The notes: generated by a model from the sequence alone, not told the origin. A stretch of 64,000 nucleotides of DNA from Galbibacter orientalis DSM 19592 (GCF_000260115.1 NZ_JH651379.1:1-64000), one strand, 5' to 3'. Counted from the stretch's first letter, positions 23,762-33,902 are shown. Program-made: numbers and translations.

Positions 23762-24511
23762 ATGAAAAGATTGGAAAATAAAGTCGCAATTATAACAGGC
23801 GCAGCAAGTGGTATGGGCGCAGCCGAAGCAAAATTGTTTGCCGAAGCGGGTGCTAAAGTAGTCGGAACAGATGTTCAAAAGGAAAAACTAAAAACCTTTT
23901 TTGACGAACTGGAAAAAGAGGGTCACGATGTAATGTGCTTGGTCCACGATGTTTCATCAGAGGAGGATTGGAAAACTGTTGTAGATGCTACAATAAAACA
24001 ATATGGTAAAGTGAATATCTTGGTGAATAATGCCGGAATTCAAATATCGGAAGATTCGTTTTTGGAATCCAAGTTATCGGACTTTAAAAAAACAGTGGAT
24101 GTTAATTTAACAGGCCAATTTTTGGGTATGAAAACAGTTGTACCAAAAATGAAAGAAATAGGAGGTGGCTCCATTATAAATATATCATCAATTGCCGGTA
24201 TTGTCGCAATACCAGGATCCAATCCTGGTTATGCCTCTTCTAAAGGAGGGTCTAGGTTAATTACCAAGACGGCAGCCATTGAATTTGCCAAAGACAACAT
24301 CCGCATCAACTCTGTGCACCCAGGGGTTATCAAAACACCAATGATAGATGGTCTTGATGAACTTTTAGAGGCAGTGAGTGCTGCCATTCCGATGGGTAGG
24401 ACCGCTGAACCTGAAGAAGTGGGGAAGGCAGTCTTGTTTTTGGCCAGTGATGATGCCTCGTACATAACAGGAACAGAAATTATTGTAGATGGGGGTTACA
24501 CTGCCCAATAA
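23762..24511 (+). CDS. SDR-family oxidoreductase (glucose dehydrogenase / 3-alpha-hydroxysteroid type)
   Basis: A 249-residue classical SDR. The cofactor site is TGAASGMGAAEA (12-23), NNAG is at about 90, the catalytic Ser is in ISSIAGIV, and Tyr/Lys are in YASSKGGSRL. The end is the family signature YITGTEIIVDGGYTAQ. It is likely the last gene of the peroxide operon (69 bp after ohr) and may detoxify carbonyl products. A relic of another SDR 3' end lies downstream (24635-24730). Confidence 0.92.
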   Translation: MKRLENKVAIITGAASGMGAAEAKLFAEAGAKVVGTDVQKEKLKTFFDELEKEGHDVMCLVHDVSSEEDWKTVVDATIKQYGKVNILVNNAGIQISEDSFLESKLSDFKKTVDVNLTGQFLGMKTVVPKMKEIGGGSIINISSIAGIVAIPGSNPGYASSKGGSRLITKTAAIEFAKDNIRINSVHPGVIKTPMIDGLDELLEAVSAAIPMGRTAEPEEVGKAVLFLASDDASYITGTEIIVDGGYTAQ

Positions 24512-24634
24512 CGCTCTTTTATAGGGTTCTACTAAAGTAGCCTAACTAGGTAAATTACGAGTGGTGTAATTTTTGGATTGGCTACTGTTTGCCCGATTCT
24601 TGTCTTGCTGTTTTTAGCCTCCTAAGACTCTCCA

Positions 24635-24730
24635 TGCACCTATGGCACTACGATAGTTGCCGATGGGGGGCTTATGGCACGCACCAGCCAGCCCGATATA
24701 GCCAGTATATTTATGGAAGCCGGAAATTAA
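24635..24730 (+). pseudogene. C-terminal relic of a second SDR gene
   Basis: The frame reads YGTTIVADGGLMARTSQPDI then FMEAGN and stops. GTTIVADGG is the C-terminal signature of SDR enzymes. Nothing upstream in this frame matches the rest. The copy differs from the intact SDR (GTEIIVDGG), so it is an older neighbour, not a recent duplication. It occupies the otherwise empty gap 24512-24849. Confidence 0.5.
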
Positions 24731-24849
24731 TTGATTCATTCATAGAGAATACGATCAGAGTTTTTGCGATATTCGGGTACAATTACCACAAATAACAAAC
24801 CATGACATTTTCAAAAACTTAGGGATCTTAAAACGATTAAAAATCAAGA

Positions 24850-26004
24850 ATGGAAAAATTCTGGACTACGTATCAATATGATATTATTTGGGCAGCCATC
24901 GTATTGGCTACGGTAGCTACTTTATGGTTTCTCACCAATGTTTTTATACGTTTTGTACAGCGTCGGATCATTAAAAAGCTGTATAATGTCAAGGACCGTT
25001 CCGTACTGCTTATCCGTCGTATTTTGCGGGCGTTATGGATCGTGCTTGGATTGATTGCGCTTAGCTATATTTTTATTGATAAGGACGCTTACCAAGAAGC
25101 GACCAACAACTTCAAGCTCATATTATATTTGGGGATCGTGGCCGTTGCAACTATTGTCACGGCAAGTACGGCCAACGAATGGTTTAGCCGAAGCATACGA
25201 CAGCGTAAGAATGCGGAAATAGATTTTACGAGTTATAAATTCCTAAGATATCTGGCTGTTGTTGGCATCTATTTTGTAGGGGTCATTTTGGCCCTATCGG
25301 CCTTCCCGTCTATGCGGGGCATAGCCGCCACGGCCCTTGGGGGTGCAGGTGTTTTTGCGGTAGTCTTAGGGGTAGCCTCCCAGGAAGCACTGTCCAATCT
25401 AGTGGGTGGCCTTTTCATCGTGGCCTTCAAGCCTTTTAAGATAGGCGATATCATTAAGGTAACCGATACCATGGTGGGCAGCGTAACGGATATTACCTTG
25501 CGACATACCATCATCCGCAATTATGAGAACAAGATGATCGTTATCCCGAACGCGATCATCAATAAAGAAAAACTTATCAATTACGATCTGGGGGAACGTT
25601 TTTGCTGCCAATGGATCGAAATGGACATCTCGTACGGAAGTGATATCGATCTGGCAAAGCACATTATGCGGGAGGAATGTGAGTCGCACCCTCTAATTTT
25701 GGACAACCGAAGCGAGCTCGAAATGCATAATGAAAAACCAAAGGTGGTCACAAGGGTCATTGGCCTAGAGGAATCTTCGGTCAGGATACGTTGCTGGGCC
25801 TGGGCCCGTAATTTTGAGGAAGCATTCTCTATGAAATGCGACCTGTACGAGAGCATCAAGAAGCGATTTGACAAAGAGGGGGTCGAGATTCCCTTTCCCT
25901 ACAGAACACTTGTTTTTAAGGAGGAGCAATTGGAAAATCTATCGAAGAATATTTCCGTAAGATTGGATAATAATAAGAGTACGGATAAAGAAACAAACCG
26001 CTAA
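24850..26004 (+). CDS. Small-conductance mechanosensitive channel (MscS family)
   Basis: A 384-residue inner-membrane channel that opens under osmotic downshock. It has about four membrane helices. The pore-lining helix 3 region (GGAGVFAVVLGVASQEALSN, about 157-176) is followed by the beta-domain entry GDIIKVTD and VIPNAIINKEKLINYD. The C-terminal domain is intact (PFPYRTLVF). Single gene, intact. Confidence 0.93.
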   Translation: MEKFWTTYQYDIIWAAIVLATVATLWFLTNVFIRFVQRRIIKKLYNVKDRSVLLIRRILRALWIVLGLIALSYIFIDKDAYQEATNNFKLILYLGIVAVATIVTASTANEWFSRSIRQRKNAEIDFTSYKFLRYLAVVGIYFVGVILALSAFPSMRGIAATALGGAGVFAVVLGVASQEALSNLVGGLFIVAFKPFKIGDIIKVTDTMVGSVTDITLRHTIIRNYENKMIVIPNAIINKEKLINYDLGERFCCQWIEMDISYGSDIDLAKHIMREECESHPLILDNRSELEMHNEKPKVVTRVIGLEESSVRIRCWAWARNFEEAFSMKCDLYESIKKRFDKEGVEIPFPYRTLVFKEEQLENLSKNISVRLDNNKSTDKETNR

Positions 26005-26225
26005 TTTTCCCTCAAACCTTTCCAAAGAAATGAATAGGGTTGGTGTAGTGGAAAGGTCAGGTTTACTTTTTTACATTCAAAGTTGGACCGTGATAATGCC
26101 TATTGGAAACCGGAAATAAAAAATTGAGAAAAAAAGGTTGCCGAAGCCATTGGATTATGTAAATTGAAAAAGGTTAAGCGGTTTCACTGGAAAAGCTAAG
26201 GTATAACACGTTATTCAGGGATGAA

Positions 26226-27071
26226 CTACCTAAAAAAAGAAAATTCGTTTGTTTTGATCACATAGCCAATACGGATCATGCTTTGTGATTCTTTATAATT
26301 GAGAAGTCCCTCTGCCTGCCCCAGGTACCATTCCAGCATAAAGTATTGGTTGGAACGGTTTTTTTTGAAAGGATTAAAGTATATGCGAGGTCTGAAGGTG
26401 CCATTTGCTTCAAAGTTAAGCCCTTTTCTAACCATTAGGGTAAAATATAGCTTGTCCGGTTTCAATTCATGTTCTATGTTTATTTCCCCCAAGCCGGTAT
26501 ACTCCAGAATATCGCTATTACCCTCTTTATATTGAAAAGGTACCCAGAACTCAAAATTTGCCGTGGTATGCTTAAAAATCCTCGTAACATAGGAAAAAGT
26601 AATCCGGTTCCAACTTCTGGAGGAAATACTGTCCCGTCCGTTCGATTCGTGATCAAAGGCGGCAACTGCCAACCCTTTTAACTCTTCATTCTTATTAAAG
26701 ATGGGTTTGCCCAATGAAAGGGAAGGATTAAAATTAATGTCCCTAAAAGGAAATGAATCCTCATAAATGTTCCAAAAAGCCTTTTGTGTATAGGTGAGGA
26801 ACAAGTATGTATCCCAAGGTAGTTTGTCCCTAGTGATGATCTGTTTAAAACTTACTTGGTATTTGGCATCGGCACTGCTCCCGTTTATTTCTCTGTTTGT
26901 GGGAATCCCGGTCACAAAGTAGTTGTCCTTATGAATAGAGAAATAGGGAAGCTTTTGAACAGAATCCCTAAATTGTTCCCTAGTTATAGTTTGTGCCATG
27001 GATGTGTATTGGGTAAACAGGGCAAAGCAAATTAAAAGCAAAACTGTGAAATTAATCGATTTTATTTTCAT
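26226..27071 (-). CDS. pldA: Outer-membrane phospholipase A (PldA family)
   Basis: A 281-residue beta-barrel phospholipase. A signal peptide is followed by AQTITREQF. The family blocks are TYTQKAFWNIYEDSFPFRDI (about 95-125) and the catalytic His-Ser motif FDHESNGRDS (about 146-155). Barrel strands such as FEFWVPFQYKE and FMLEWYLGQAEGLL follow. It hydrolyses outer-membrane phospholipids and needs Ca2+. The next gene on this strand is a cyclase about 145 bp upstream. Confidence 0.9.
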   Translation of the reverse strand: MKIKSINFTVLLLICFALFTQYTSMAQTITREQFRDSVQKLPYFSIHKDNYFVTGIPTNREINGSSADAKYQVSFKQIITRDKLPWDTYLFLTYTQKAFWNIYEDSFPFRDINFNPSLSLGKPIFNKNEELKGLAVAAFDHESNGRDSISSRSWNRITFSYVTRIFKHTTANFEFWVPFQYKEGNSDILEYTGLGEINIEHELKPDKLYFTLMVRKGLNFEANGTFRPRIYFNPFKKNRSNQYFMLEWYLGQAEGLLNYKESQSMIRIGYVIKTNEFSFFR

Positions 27072-27216
27072 TTTAAAATAACTGTTTGAATATTAGAAAA
27101 CTGTATACGGGGTTGTAGGTAGTAACGAGCACCACTTTTAATTTTATGGTTGATGCTTTTAGATATCTTTTCTTTCTTTAACGATTCGAATAAAAGGATG
27201 GTCGTCTTAACAACTC

Positions 27217-28299
27217 TCAGCCCTCAACGGCAAATACTTCAATCGGGTGCTCTCTTCCTTCCAATAGTTGTGGTCCTAATGGAGTAACTTTAAATTTCCG
27301 GGCTATTTCCTTGTTTTGATTGACCTGCCCGGAGATGAGTATTTTTCTATTGAAAATTTTGCAGAGCCCTTGTATTCTGGAACAAACATTCATGGTGTCA
27401 CCGTGAAAGGCAATTTCCCTTTTTAGGTCCCCAATTTCAATGGCCGTAACTTTCCCCTCGTGCACCCCGGCACGAAAAAACGGTACCGTTGCATAGATAG
27501 AGGTATAATGCTCTTCCCTTTTTTCAAGTCTTTTATGCACGGCAAACAGAAATCTAATAGCATCCAATGTATCGAAATGTTCCAATTTCCATGTCAAGAC
27601 GATCTGATCACCAACGTACTGATAGATATGTGCCTTGAACTTTTTGGCTATCTGGTTGACATCCATGATGCTTTCCTGGATAAAACTACTATACTTGAGA
27701 TGCCCCAGTTCTTGGGCCAAATGGGTAGAACCTTTGAGATCCAGAAATATAAAAACCCTGTTTTCTTCCCGGGGGAACCGGTATTTGCCAAGAATCAAAG
27801 GCATGGTAAACCCGGGACTGTTTTTACTGACCATTTCATTTATAAAGCTCACAATAAAAATCATAAACAAGGTATAGGTGAGGATAATGATATCAAAATT
27901 CCTTGTATTTGAAGGTGTGGCCGGATATCCGCTTATAAATAAGTAACTATAGCTATTCAATACATTTTTAATGATAATCACAATAAGCCATAGGGCAACA
28001 AAATAAAAAGTGGTCCTGACCAAACTATCAAAGACCAGGGACCTGCTTTTAAATGGCAATATTTTCAGTAATCCTTCCACTAAAGAAAGAACGGTCCCCG
28101 TCAACAACCCAAAGCCCATAAAAAAGAGAAAAAGGCTCCAAAATTTTATGTCGCGGGTTATGCCCAATGGTGTGTGCACCATTTGTGCCGTATAGTAAAG
28201 GATGATCAACAGCACGCCATAGGCTATTAACCAAAAGACTACCTGCCTGAAAAACAACCTCAAAAGTGGATATTGGTAAATAAGGCTTAGTATGGACAT
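27217..28299 (-). CDS. Membrane-bound class III adenylate/guanylate cyclase
   Basis: A 360-residue protein. The first 180 residues hold about four membrane helices. The cyclase homology domain follows: FIFLDLKGSTHLAQELG (first metal Asp), IYQYVGDQIVLTW (second metal-site GD, with Gln where most members have Glu), VPFFRAGVHEGKVTAIEIGDLKREIAFHGDTMNVCSRIQ. It would make a cyclic nucleotide. No cAMP receptor gene is seen nearby. Not part of an obvious operon. Confidence 0.85.
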   Translation of the reverse strand: MSILSLIYQYPLLRLFFRQVVFWLIAYGVLLIILYYTAQMVHTPLGITRDIKFWSLFLFFMGFGLLTGTVLSLVEGLLKILPFKSRSLVFDSLVRTTFYFVALWLIVIIIKNVLNSYSYLFISGYPATPSNTRNFDIIILTYTLFMIFIVSFINEMVSKNSPGFTMPLILGKYRFPREENRVFIFLDLKGSTHLAQELGHLKYSSFIQESIMDVNQIAKKFKAHIYQYVGDQIVLTWKLEHFDTLDAIRFLFAVHKRLEKREEHYTSIYATVPFFRAGVHEGKVTAIEIGDLKREIAFHGDTMNVCSRIQGLCKIFNRKILISGQVNQNKEIARKFKVTPLGPQLLEGREHPIEVFAVEG

Positions 28300-28364
28300 T
28301 TTTTAATATAGTTAATATATGTTTGATATAAAAGATGGGACAACCATTAACTCCTTGCTAATTT

Positions 28365-29669
28365 TTATAAATTATCCGTAACAAACAAATAATTGGATTC
28401 TGCAATCTTATAATTGGCATAGGCATTGGCGTATTCGGTTTCTGCCGATTCTTCTTGTTGCTGCGCGTCTAACAGATCAGTAAGGTTGTTCAGTCCGCTG
28501 TTGTAATTATCCCGTTGTACCTTTAGGTTCTCATTGGCGTACTCCAGATTATCCTTAGCATAATTAATCTGCTTATAAGCATCCATCAGGTCGTACCAGG
28601 ACTTCATAATGCCTATTTTAAGCTCGTCTTTGCGATCTTCGAAATTATTCTGTACAATTTTTTCCTGCAGTGCTTTTTGCTTCACTTTATGGCGACCGGC
28701 TCCCCACCAATCGGAGATGGGAATGCTTACCATCCCAAAGGCCACTGGCATAAACTGACTGTCAATTGCATCGTTGAACGTCCCGAAATAACCTGCGTTT
28801 ACTCCAACAGAAACCTGTGGTAATAAGTCGGCTTTTGTGATTTCCGTCTGTAGTAGCGATGCGGTAATCGATTTTTCAAGCAGCTTGTAATTATTGTTAT
28901 TTTGAAAATCGAGATCGGGGTTAGGATATTTAAGTTGGGGAGGGGTGACTTGTTTTAAGGTATCTGTGACTACAGTAGTCGTATCGTAAATTTTCCCTAC
29001 ATACAGCCCAAGATCAAGTAATGCCAGTTTGCGCTGATTGCCGAGTTTGCTTTGCTGTAAAAGTACCCGGCTGCGGTTGGTCCGTACCCGTAGCAATTGA
29101 TTTTTAGCGATAAGTCCGGCTGAAAGCAAATCCTGTTGTTGCTTCAGTAATTCGTCCAGGTAGATTTTACTGGCCCGAATGGCTTTGAGTTGTTCTTGTA
29201 CCTGTACCAGTTGCCAATACTTTTGTTCGGTATTTAAAATTACCGAATCTGTTGCCTGTTCGGCCTGTATGGTTCGGGTTTCTGCCTGAAGACTTGCCAA
29301 AGTACTTGAATTTCTTATTTTCCCACCGGCATAAATAACTTCGGTCGCTGTAGCACCGGCCTGATAAAAATTATCGATGCCTTCTGATAACACATCTGGT
29401 ATGGGGGGTATAATGTCTTTAAACCCATACAGACCGATTCCCGTTGCACTAATCTGGGGAAAATAATTGGCAATAGCTTCCTGTTTGGCGGCTTCAGCCT
29501 GTTCTATTCTTATTTTTCCGTTTTTGATATCGTTGCTGTACGATAATGCGGCTTCCTTAACTTCTTCTAAATTCAGTTTTTCTTGTGCAAGTAAACTTCC
29601 GCAGCACAAAAAACTCAGCAGACACCAAATGACAAGGGGTGTACTGTTCTTTATGAATATCTTTTTCAT
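28365..29669 (-). CDS. TolC-family outer-membrane efflux channel
   Basis: About 434 residues from ATG 29669 (MKKIFIKNSTPLVIWCLLSF, a signal peptide ending LLAQ). The longer reading from 29768 would overlap the RND gene and lacks a signal sequence. Two OEP repeats are visible (EKLNLEEVKEAALSYSNDIK, and the second near YKLLEKSITASLLQTE). The long helices with heptad character form the periplasmic tunnel. Third gene of the efflux operon, 7 bp after the RND stop. Confidence 0.92.
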   Translation of the reverse strand: MKKIFIKNSTPLVIWCLLSFLCCGSLLAQEKLNLEEVKEAALSYSNDIKNGKIRIEQAEAAKQEAIANYFPQISATGIGLYGFKDIIPPIPDVLSEGIDNFYQAGATATEVIYAGGKIRNSSTLASLQAETRTIQAEQATDSVILNTEQKYWQLVQVQEQLKAIRASKIYLDELLKQQQDLLSAGLIAKNQLLRVRTNRSRVLLQQSKLGNQRKLALLDLGLYVGKIYDTTTVVTDTLKQVTPPQLKYPNPDLDFQNNNNYKLLEKSITASLLQTEITKADLLPQVSVGVNAGYFGTFNDAIDSQFMPVAFGMVSIPISDWWGAGRHKVKQKALQEKIVQNNFEDRKDELKIGIMKSWYDLMDAYKQINYAKDNLEYANENLKVQRDNYNSGLNNLTDLLDAQQQEESAETEYANAYANYKIAESNYLFVTDNL

Positions 29670-29676
29670 ACTAATT

Positions 29677-32600
29677 CTAGGCGTTTGCATTATTTTCTTG
29701 TGTTTCTTCTTTTTCCTCTTCGTCTTTTTGGTTCCTAAAGAACAACCAGTATAATACCGGTAAAACATATAGGGTAAGTACCATAGACATCATTAAACCA
29801 AAGGCGATAACGGTTCCTAATGGTCCCCATAAACTTGATCTACTAATAATCATCGGGGTAACTCCAACGGCTGCTGCAGAGGAGGTAAGGAAAATAGGAC
29901 GCATTCTTCGTTTGGCGGCGTGTGCGGCAGCTTCGTATACCGAATGGTCGTGATGGATTCTTAATTCATTGGCAAAATCGATTAAAATAATACCGTTTCT
30001 TACCACGATACCACAAAGTGCCAATAGCCCCAAGAAGGAAGTAAACCCAAAAGGATATTGCATTAACATTAATCCTAAGGCTGCACCGAATATACTAAGG
30101 GGCATGGTGATGAAACTTAATACGGCTTGTTTAAATTTCCTGAAATGCCAAAGCAGGATTAAGAAAATAATAAGGACACTTATAGAAAGGGAAATTCCCA
30201 TAGGGACTAAGTTTTCCTGTGTCATTTCGTGTTCACCTCCATAGCCCAAGGTGATGCTATCGGGGAGGTTCATCTCTTCGATTTTAGGACGAAGCTTGCC
30301 TAATACCACATTGGCCACGGCTCCTTTTTCAATATCTACACGTACGGTTAAGCAGCGCATTCCGTTACGCCTTACAATTTGTTCTTGTTCCCAACCCGGG
30401 CTTATTTTGGCTACCTGCCGTAGCGGTACTGTTTTACCGGTTGTAGGCGAAATAATGGATAATTCCCTTAGGCTGGAAACCGATTGATCTTGGTGATCTT
30501 CAGCCTTTACTTTTACGTTAATCGCATAATCGCCATCCCAAACCTGTGTGGCATTTAATCCTTCCATATTCATTGCTATGGTGTTGGCGATATTTTCACG
30601 GGTGAGCCCTATGCGTGATGCTTCGGCTTCATTAACATTAATGGCAACGGTTTGCTGCATTTCCCCATAATTGGTTCTGGACCAAATGGTTTCTGGGGTT
30701 TCCCTTGCCAGGTCAATGATTTTATTTCCGTAGCTTTTCAAGGTGTCAATATTATCACCAAAAAGGCGCACTTCTACTTGTGCGGGTTTGGCAATCATAT
30801 TCAGCTGTTTCATCCTCAAATACGCATTGGTGAACATTTCAGCGTATTTTTTATCATATTCTTTCAGTACTTCTTCTGTAGCATCGTCTGAGGTAGTGGT
30901 GACCAAAATTTGGGCATAGTTCTTAGCGGGAAGGTTAGGCGCATACACCATATGGAAACGCGGTGAACTTTCGCCTATAAAACTGGTATAGTCGTGAATA
31001 CGCTCGTCTTTTTCTAAAACCTTCTCAAACTCTTTTACTACTTTTTCGGTTTCCTCGAGACTGCTGTTTTTAGAAAGATAAACTTCTACTGCAAACTGGT
31101 TCCTTTCAATTACCGGAAACAATTCCTGCGATAGGTTAGAGAACAGGAATATTCCCACCACTATGGATAAAATACCAATACCTACCGTAATTTTATAGTG
31201 TTTCATTGCGCTTTCCACACTCTTATCGAAAAAGTGCTGAATCCTTTCTAGCATCGATTTTTTCTTCTTTTTGTCATCTTCCTTTCTGTTATGATGCAAT
31301 CCTTTTTTAATGAATATGGTATTGAAGAAAGGCACCAATAATACAGAAATGGCAAGTGAAAGGAATAATGCAAGCATTATGGTATAGGGGAAAGTACTTA
31401 AAAAGTCTTTTGCGGTTCCCGTCATAAAGAATACTAAAGGCAGGAAGGTGGCCGATATGGCAAGGGTTGCCGTAAATACCGATGGGAAAAGTTCTTTGGC
31501 ACTGTTAAAGGCTGCTTTCCAAACCGATTGTCCTTCATCTAGTTTCTCTACGTGGTTGTCTATCACCACAATGGGGTCATCTACCACAATTCCCAGCACG
31601 ATGATTAGGGCGGCTAAGGTTACGGTATTCAGCTCCATTCCCAACATAAACATTAACGCAAGGGTAGCGAGAATAGTAATAGGAATGGTGGCTGCGGCAA
31701 CTGAAGCTACACGAAAGGGTAGGAGCAGTAGCGTTACAATAATTACCCCCATTAGGGCAAAGCCAAATTCTTTAAGGAAGTGGCTTATAGAGTGATGAAC
31801 TACTTCGGGCTGATTTGCAATTTTTCTTAACTGAATATCCTGCGGAAGTTGCTCTTGAAGTTTATCGAGCTTTTCATCAATTCGGTCTCCAAATTGTACA
31901 ATATTGTTACCGGAAGCCATCTCAAGCGTAATGATCATCGCTTTGGTCCCGTTGGCGGTAATAAAGGAGTCTGGATCTTCGTATTCCCTTTTTACTTCGG
32001 CAATATCTTTTATACGGATCACACGACCGTCCCGATCGGTGCTTACAATGTGGTTGGAAATATCGGTCACATTTTTAAGGAACACCTCCATATTTATAGG
32101 ACGATCAAAAGTAGGCGACTCTAGCGTACCATTGGGCCTTATGGTTCCCTGCGATTGCAGGCTTTGCATTAAAGCGCCCGGACTAATGCCGTATTGTGCC
32201 AGTTTATTTTGATCTACGTAAACCGCAATTTGCTCGGTAAGTCCACCAGAGTGGCTAATCTTTGCCATCCCTTTCACCTGACGAAGTTGATCTTCTATTT
32301 CTTCTACGTGTTTTTGCAGGTCTTTGTAAGGTCTGGTTTCAGATTCTACGGCCAGGATCATCGCAGCGGTACTTCCAAAATCACTGTTTACTATAATTCC
32401 CTTAACACCGGGGGGAACACTACGCTGTTGAAAGATTAATAAGTCATTTTTAAGTTTGTTCCAAAATTGTTCGGTTTCATTGTGGCCCACACGGTTGGCT
32501 ACTTCCACATAGATATACATTTCGCCATCTCGCGTGTAGGAGTAGGTTTTTTCTTTATCTACTTCATTATAGCCGAACAGGAATTTTTCGACTTTAGCAG

Positions 32601-32802
32601 TAAGTTGTTCTTCTACTTCTTGTGAATTGGCACCGGGATAAAATCCCATTACCAATCCTTGTCTAATGGTAAATTCAGGAAATTCGTTACGGGGCATATT
32701 GAAAAGCCCTAACAAGCCAATCACTACAAAAACTGAAGCTAATGCCAGTGGAAAAGCTTTGTTTTTCATTGCCCATTCTATCATCGAACCTTGTTTTTTC
32801 AT
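29677..32802 (-). CDS. RND-family multidrug efflux permease
   Basis: A 1041-residue proton antiporter. It begins with a membrane helix (FPLALASVFVVIGLLGLFNM), then the early signature PRNEFPEFTIRQG. The helix with proton-relay Asps is LAALIIVLGIVVDDPIVVID. The second half starts GIGILSIVVGIFLFSN and ends with membrane segments and an acidic tail EEEKEETQENNANA. Within RND pumps it resembles the MMPL/AcrB-like pumps of Bacteroidota that have GIVVDDPIVV rather than the metal CusA motif. Substrate not predictable. Confidence 0.93.
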   Translation of the reverse strand: MKKQGSMIEWAMKNKAFPLALASVFVVIGLLGLFNMPRNEFPEFTIRQGLVMGFYPGANSQEVEEQLTAKVEKFLFGYNEVDKEKTYSYTRDGEMYIYVEVANRVGHNETEQFWNKLKNDLLIFQQRSVPPGVKGIIVNSDFGSTAAMILAVESETRPYKDLQKHVEEIEDQLRQVKGMAKISHSGGLTEQIAVYVDQNKLAQYGISPGALMQSLQSQGTIRPNGTLESPTFDRPINMEVFLKNVTDISNHIVSTDRDGRVIRIKDIAEVKREYEDPDSFITANGTKAMIITLEMASGNNIVQFGDRIDEKLDKLQEQLPQDIQLRKIANQPEVVHHSISHFLKEFGFALMGVIIVTLLLLPFRVASVAAATIPITILATLALMFMLGMELNTVTLAALIIVLGIVVDDPIVVIDNHVEKLDEGQSVWKAAFNSAKELFPSVFTATLAISATFLPLVFFMTGTAKDFLSTFPYTIMLALFLSLAISVLLVPFFNTIFIKKGLHHNRKEDDKKKKKSMLERIQHFFDKSVESAMKHYKITVGIGILSIVVGIFLFSNLSQELFPVIERNQFAVEVYLSKNSSLEETEKVVKEFEKVLEKDERIHDYTSFIGESSPRFHMVYAPNLPAKNYAQILVTTTSDDATEEVLKEYDKKYAEMFTNAYLRMKQLNMIAKPAQVEVRLFGDNIDTLKSYGNKIIDLARETPETIWSRTNYGEMQQTVAINVNEAEASRIGLTRENIANTIAMNMEGLNATQVWDGDYAINVKVKAEDHQDQSVSSLRELSIISPTTGKTVPLRQVAKISPGWEQEQIVRRNGMRCLTVRVDIEKGAVANVVLGKLRPKIEEMNLPDSITLGYGGEHEMTQENLVPMGISLSISVLIIFLILLWHFRKFKQAVLSFITMPLSIFGAALGLMLMQYPFGFTSFLGLLALCGIVVRNGIILIDFANELRIHHDHSVYEAAAHAAKRRMRPIFLTSSAAAVGVTPMIISRSSLWGPLGTVIAFGLMMSMVLTLYVLPVLYWLFFRNQKDEEEKEETQENNANA

Positions 32803-32812
32803 AAATAAGGGC

Positions 32813-33871
32813 TTATTGTTTGTTTATAATTGTAAGAGGGGTATCCTGAGTTAGTTTATGGTAGCCTGATGTTATAAGCTGATCTCCCTTCTGTAAACCT
32901 TCAGTGATCGCGATGCCATTATTGTATAGTTTTCCGGTTTTTACAATGCGCCGCTCTGCTTTGTTTTGATTATTAACCACATAGACAAAATTTTCGTTCT
33001 TTTCGGTTACCGATACGGTTTCTACCGGAACGACGAAGGTGTTAGAAGTTTCTTCCGAAGCATTTTCTTTTTCAGGAAGTGTAACCGTACAGGCCATACC
33101 GGGCTTAATTTTTTTATCGTCATTATTAATGGTGATTTTTGCAGTATAGCTTGGGGTGTTGCTGTCTGATTGTACGGATATTTCGGTAATTTCACCTTCA
33201 TATTCGGTATCTAGGACTTCTATTTTTACAATGGCTTTATCTCCGGTCTGATATTGGTTTACCTGATTGTCTGGAATTGGAATGATAGCTTTAAGCTTAT
33301 CGATATCAAAAAAATCGACGATGGGCTGCCCGGGTGAAGCTAAATCTCCGGTTTCCATCATTTTTTCACCAATATAACCGGTAAATGGAGCGATGATACG
33401 GGTAAATTTTACATTTTGGTAGCTGGCTTGTGCAGATGCTTCTGCCTGCTTGTAATTAGAGCGTGCTTCTACCATTTTCACTTCAGCAATACTACCTTTG
33501 TTATAAACTTCTTCTACACGGTTGTAATTGTCTTTTGCCATTTCAGCTTGCGCTCTTCTTGCCTCATATTGTTTTTGATAGGCTGTGCCGTCTATTTTTG
33601 CAATTAGGCTTCCTTTTTGTACAAAATCGCCCATACTTACCGGAAATTTTTCAATGGTCCCGGATACCTGAAAACTTAGTTTTACGCTTTTATCGGCGGC
33701 AATCCTACCGGTGGCAGAAAAATGCCCCCCACTACTTTCTGAAGAAGTGTTGCCTACCATTAAGGTTCTAACCTCGATGGGTTGAATTTCCCTTTCTTTT
33801 TCTTCTTTTTTACAACTTTGGAGTGTTAACGTTGCCAAATAAAACAAAAGGATGAAATGAAACTTGCGCAT
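32813..33871 (-). CDS. RND efflux periplasmic adaptor (membrane fusion lipoprotein)
   Basis: A 352-residue lipoprotein with a lipobox at LATLTLQSC (Cys about 20). The domain order is: lipoyl half (SFQVSGTIEKFPVSMGDFVQKGSLIAKID), alpha-hairpin (about 90-150, Ala/Glu/Lys-rich with QAEMAKDNY), second lipoyl half, beta-barrel and membrane-proximal domain. It lies 10 bp before the RND gene and bridges pump and channel. Confidence 0.92.
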   Translation of the reverse strand: MRKFHFILLFYLATLTLQSCKKEEKEREIQPIEVRTLMVGNTSSESSGGHFSATGRIAADKSVKLSFQVSGTIEKFPVSMGDFVQKGSLIAKIDGTAYQKQYEARRAQAEMAKDNYNRVEEVYNKGSIAEVKMVEARSNYKQAEASAQASYQNVKFTRIIAPFTGYIGEKMMETGDLASPGQPIVDFFDIDKLKAIIPIPDNQVNQYQTGDKAIVKIEVLDTEYEGEITEISVQSDSNTPSYTAKITINNDDKKIKPGMACTVTLPEKENASEETSNTFVVPVETVSVTEKNENFVYVVNNQNKAERRIVKTGKLYNNGIAITEGLQKGDQLITSGYHKLTQDTPLTIINKQ

Positions 33872-33902
33872 ATGTTATAATTTTAATTTGTGAGGATTTT
33901 AG

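Noticed and set aside
24589-24795. 68-residue plus-strand ORF
   Set aside because: A different frame at the same place gives the SDR C-terminal signature GTTIVADGG, so the coding trace is the relic and not this ORF.
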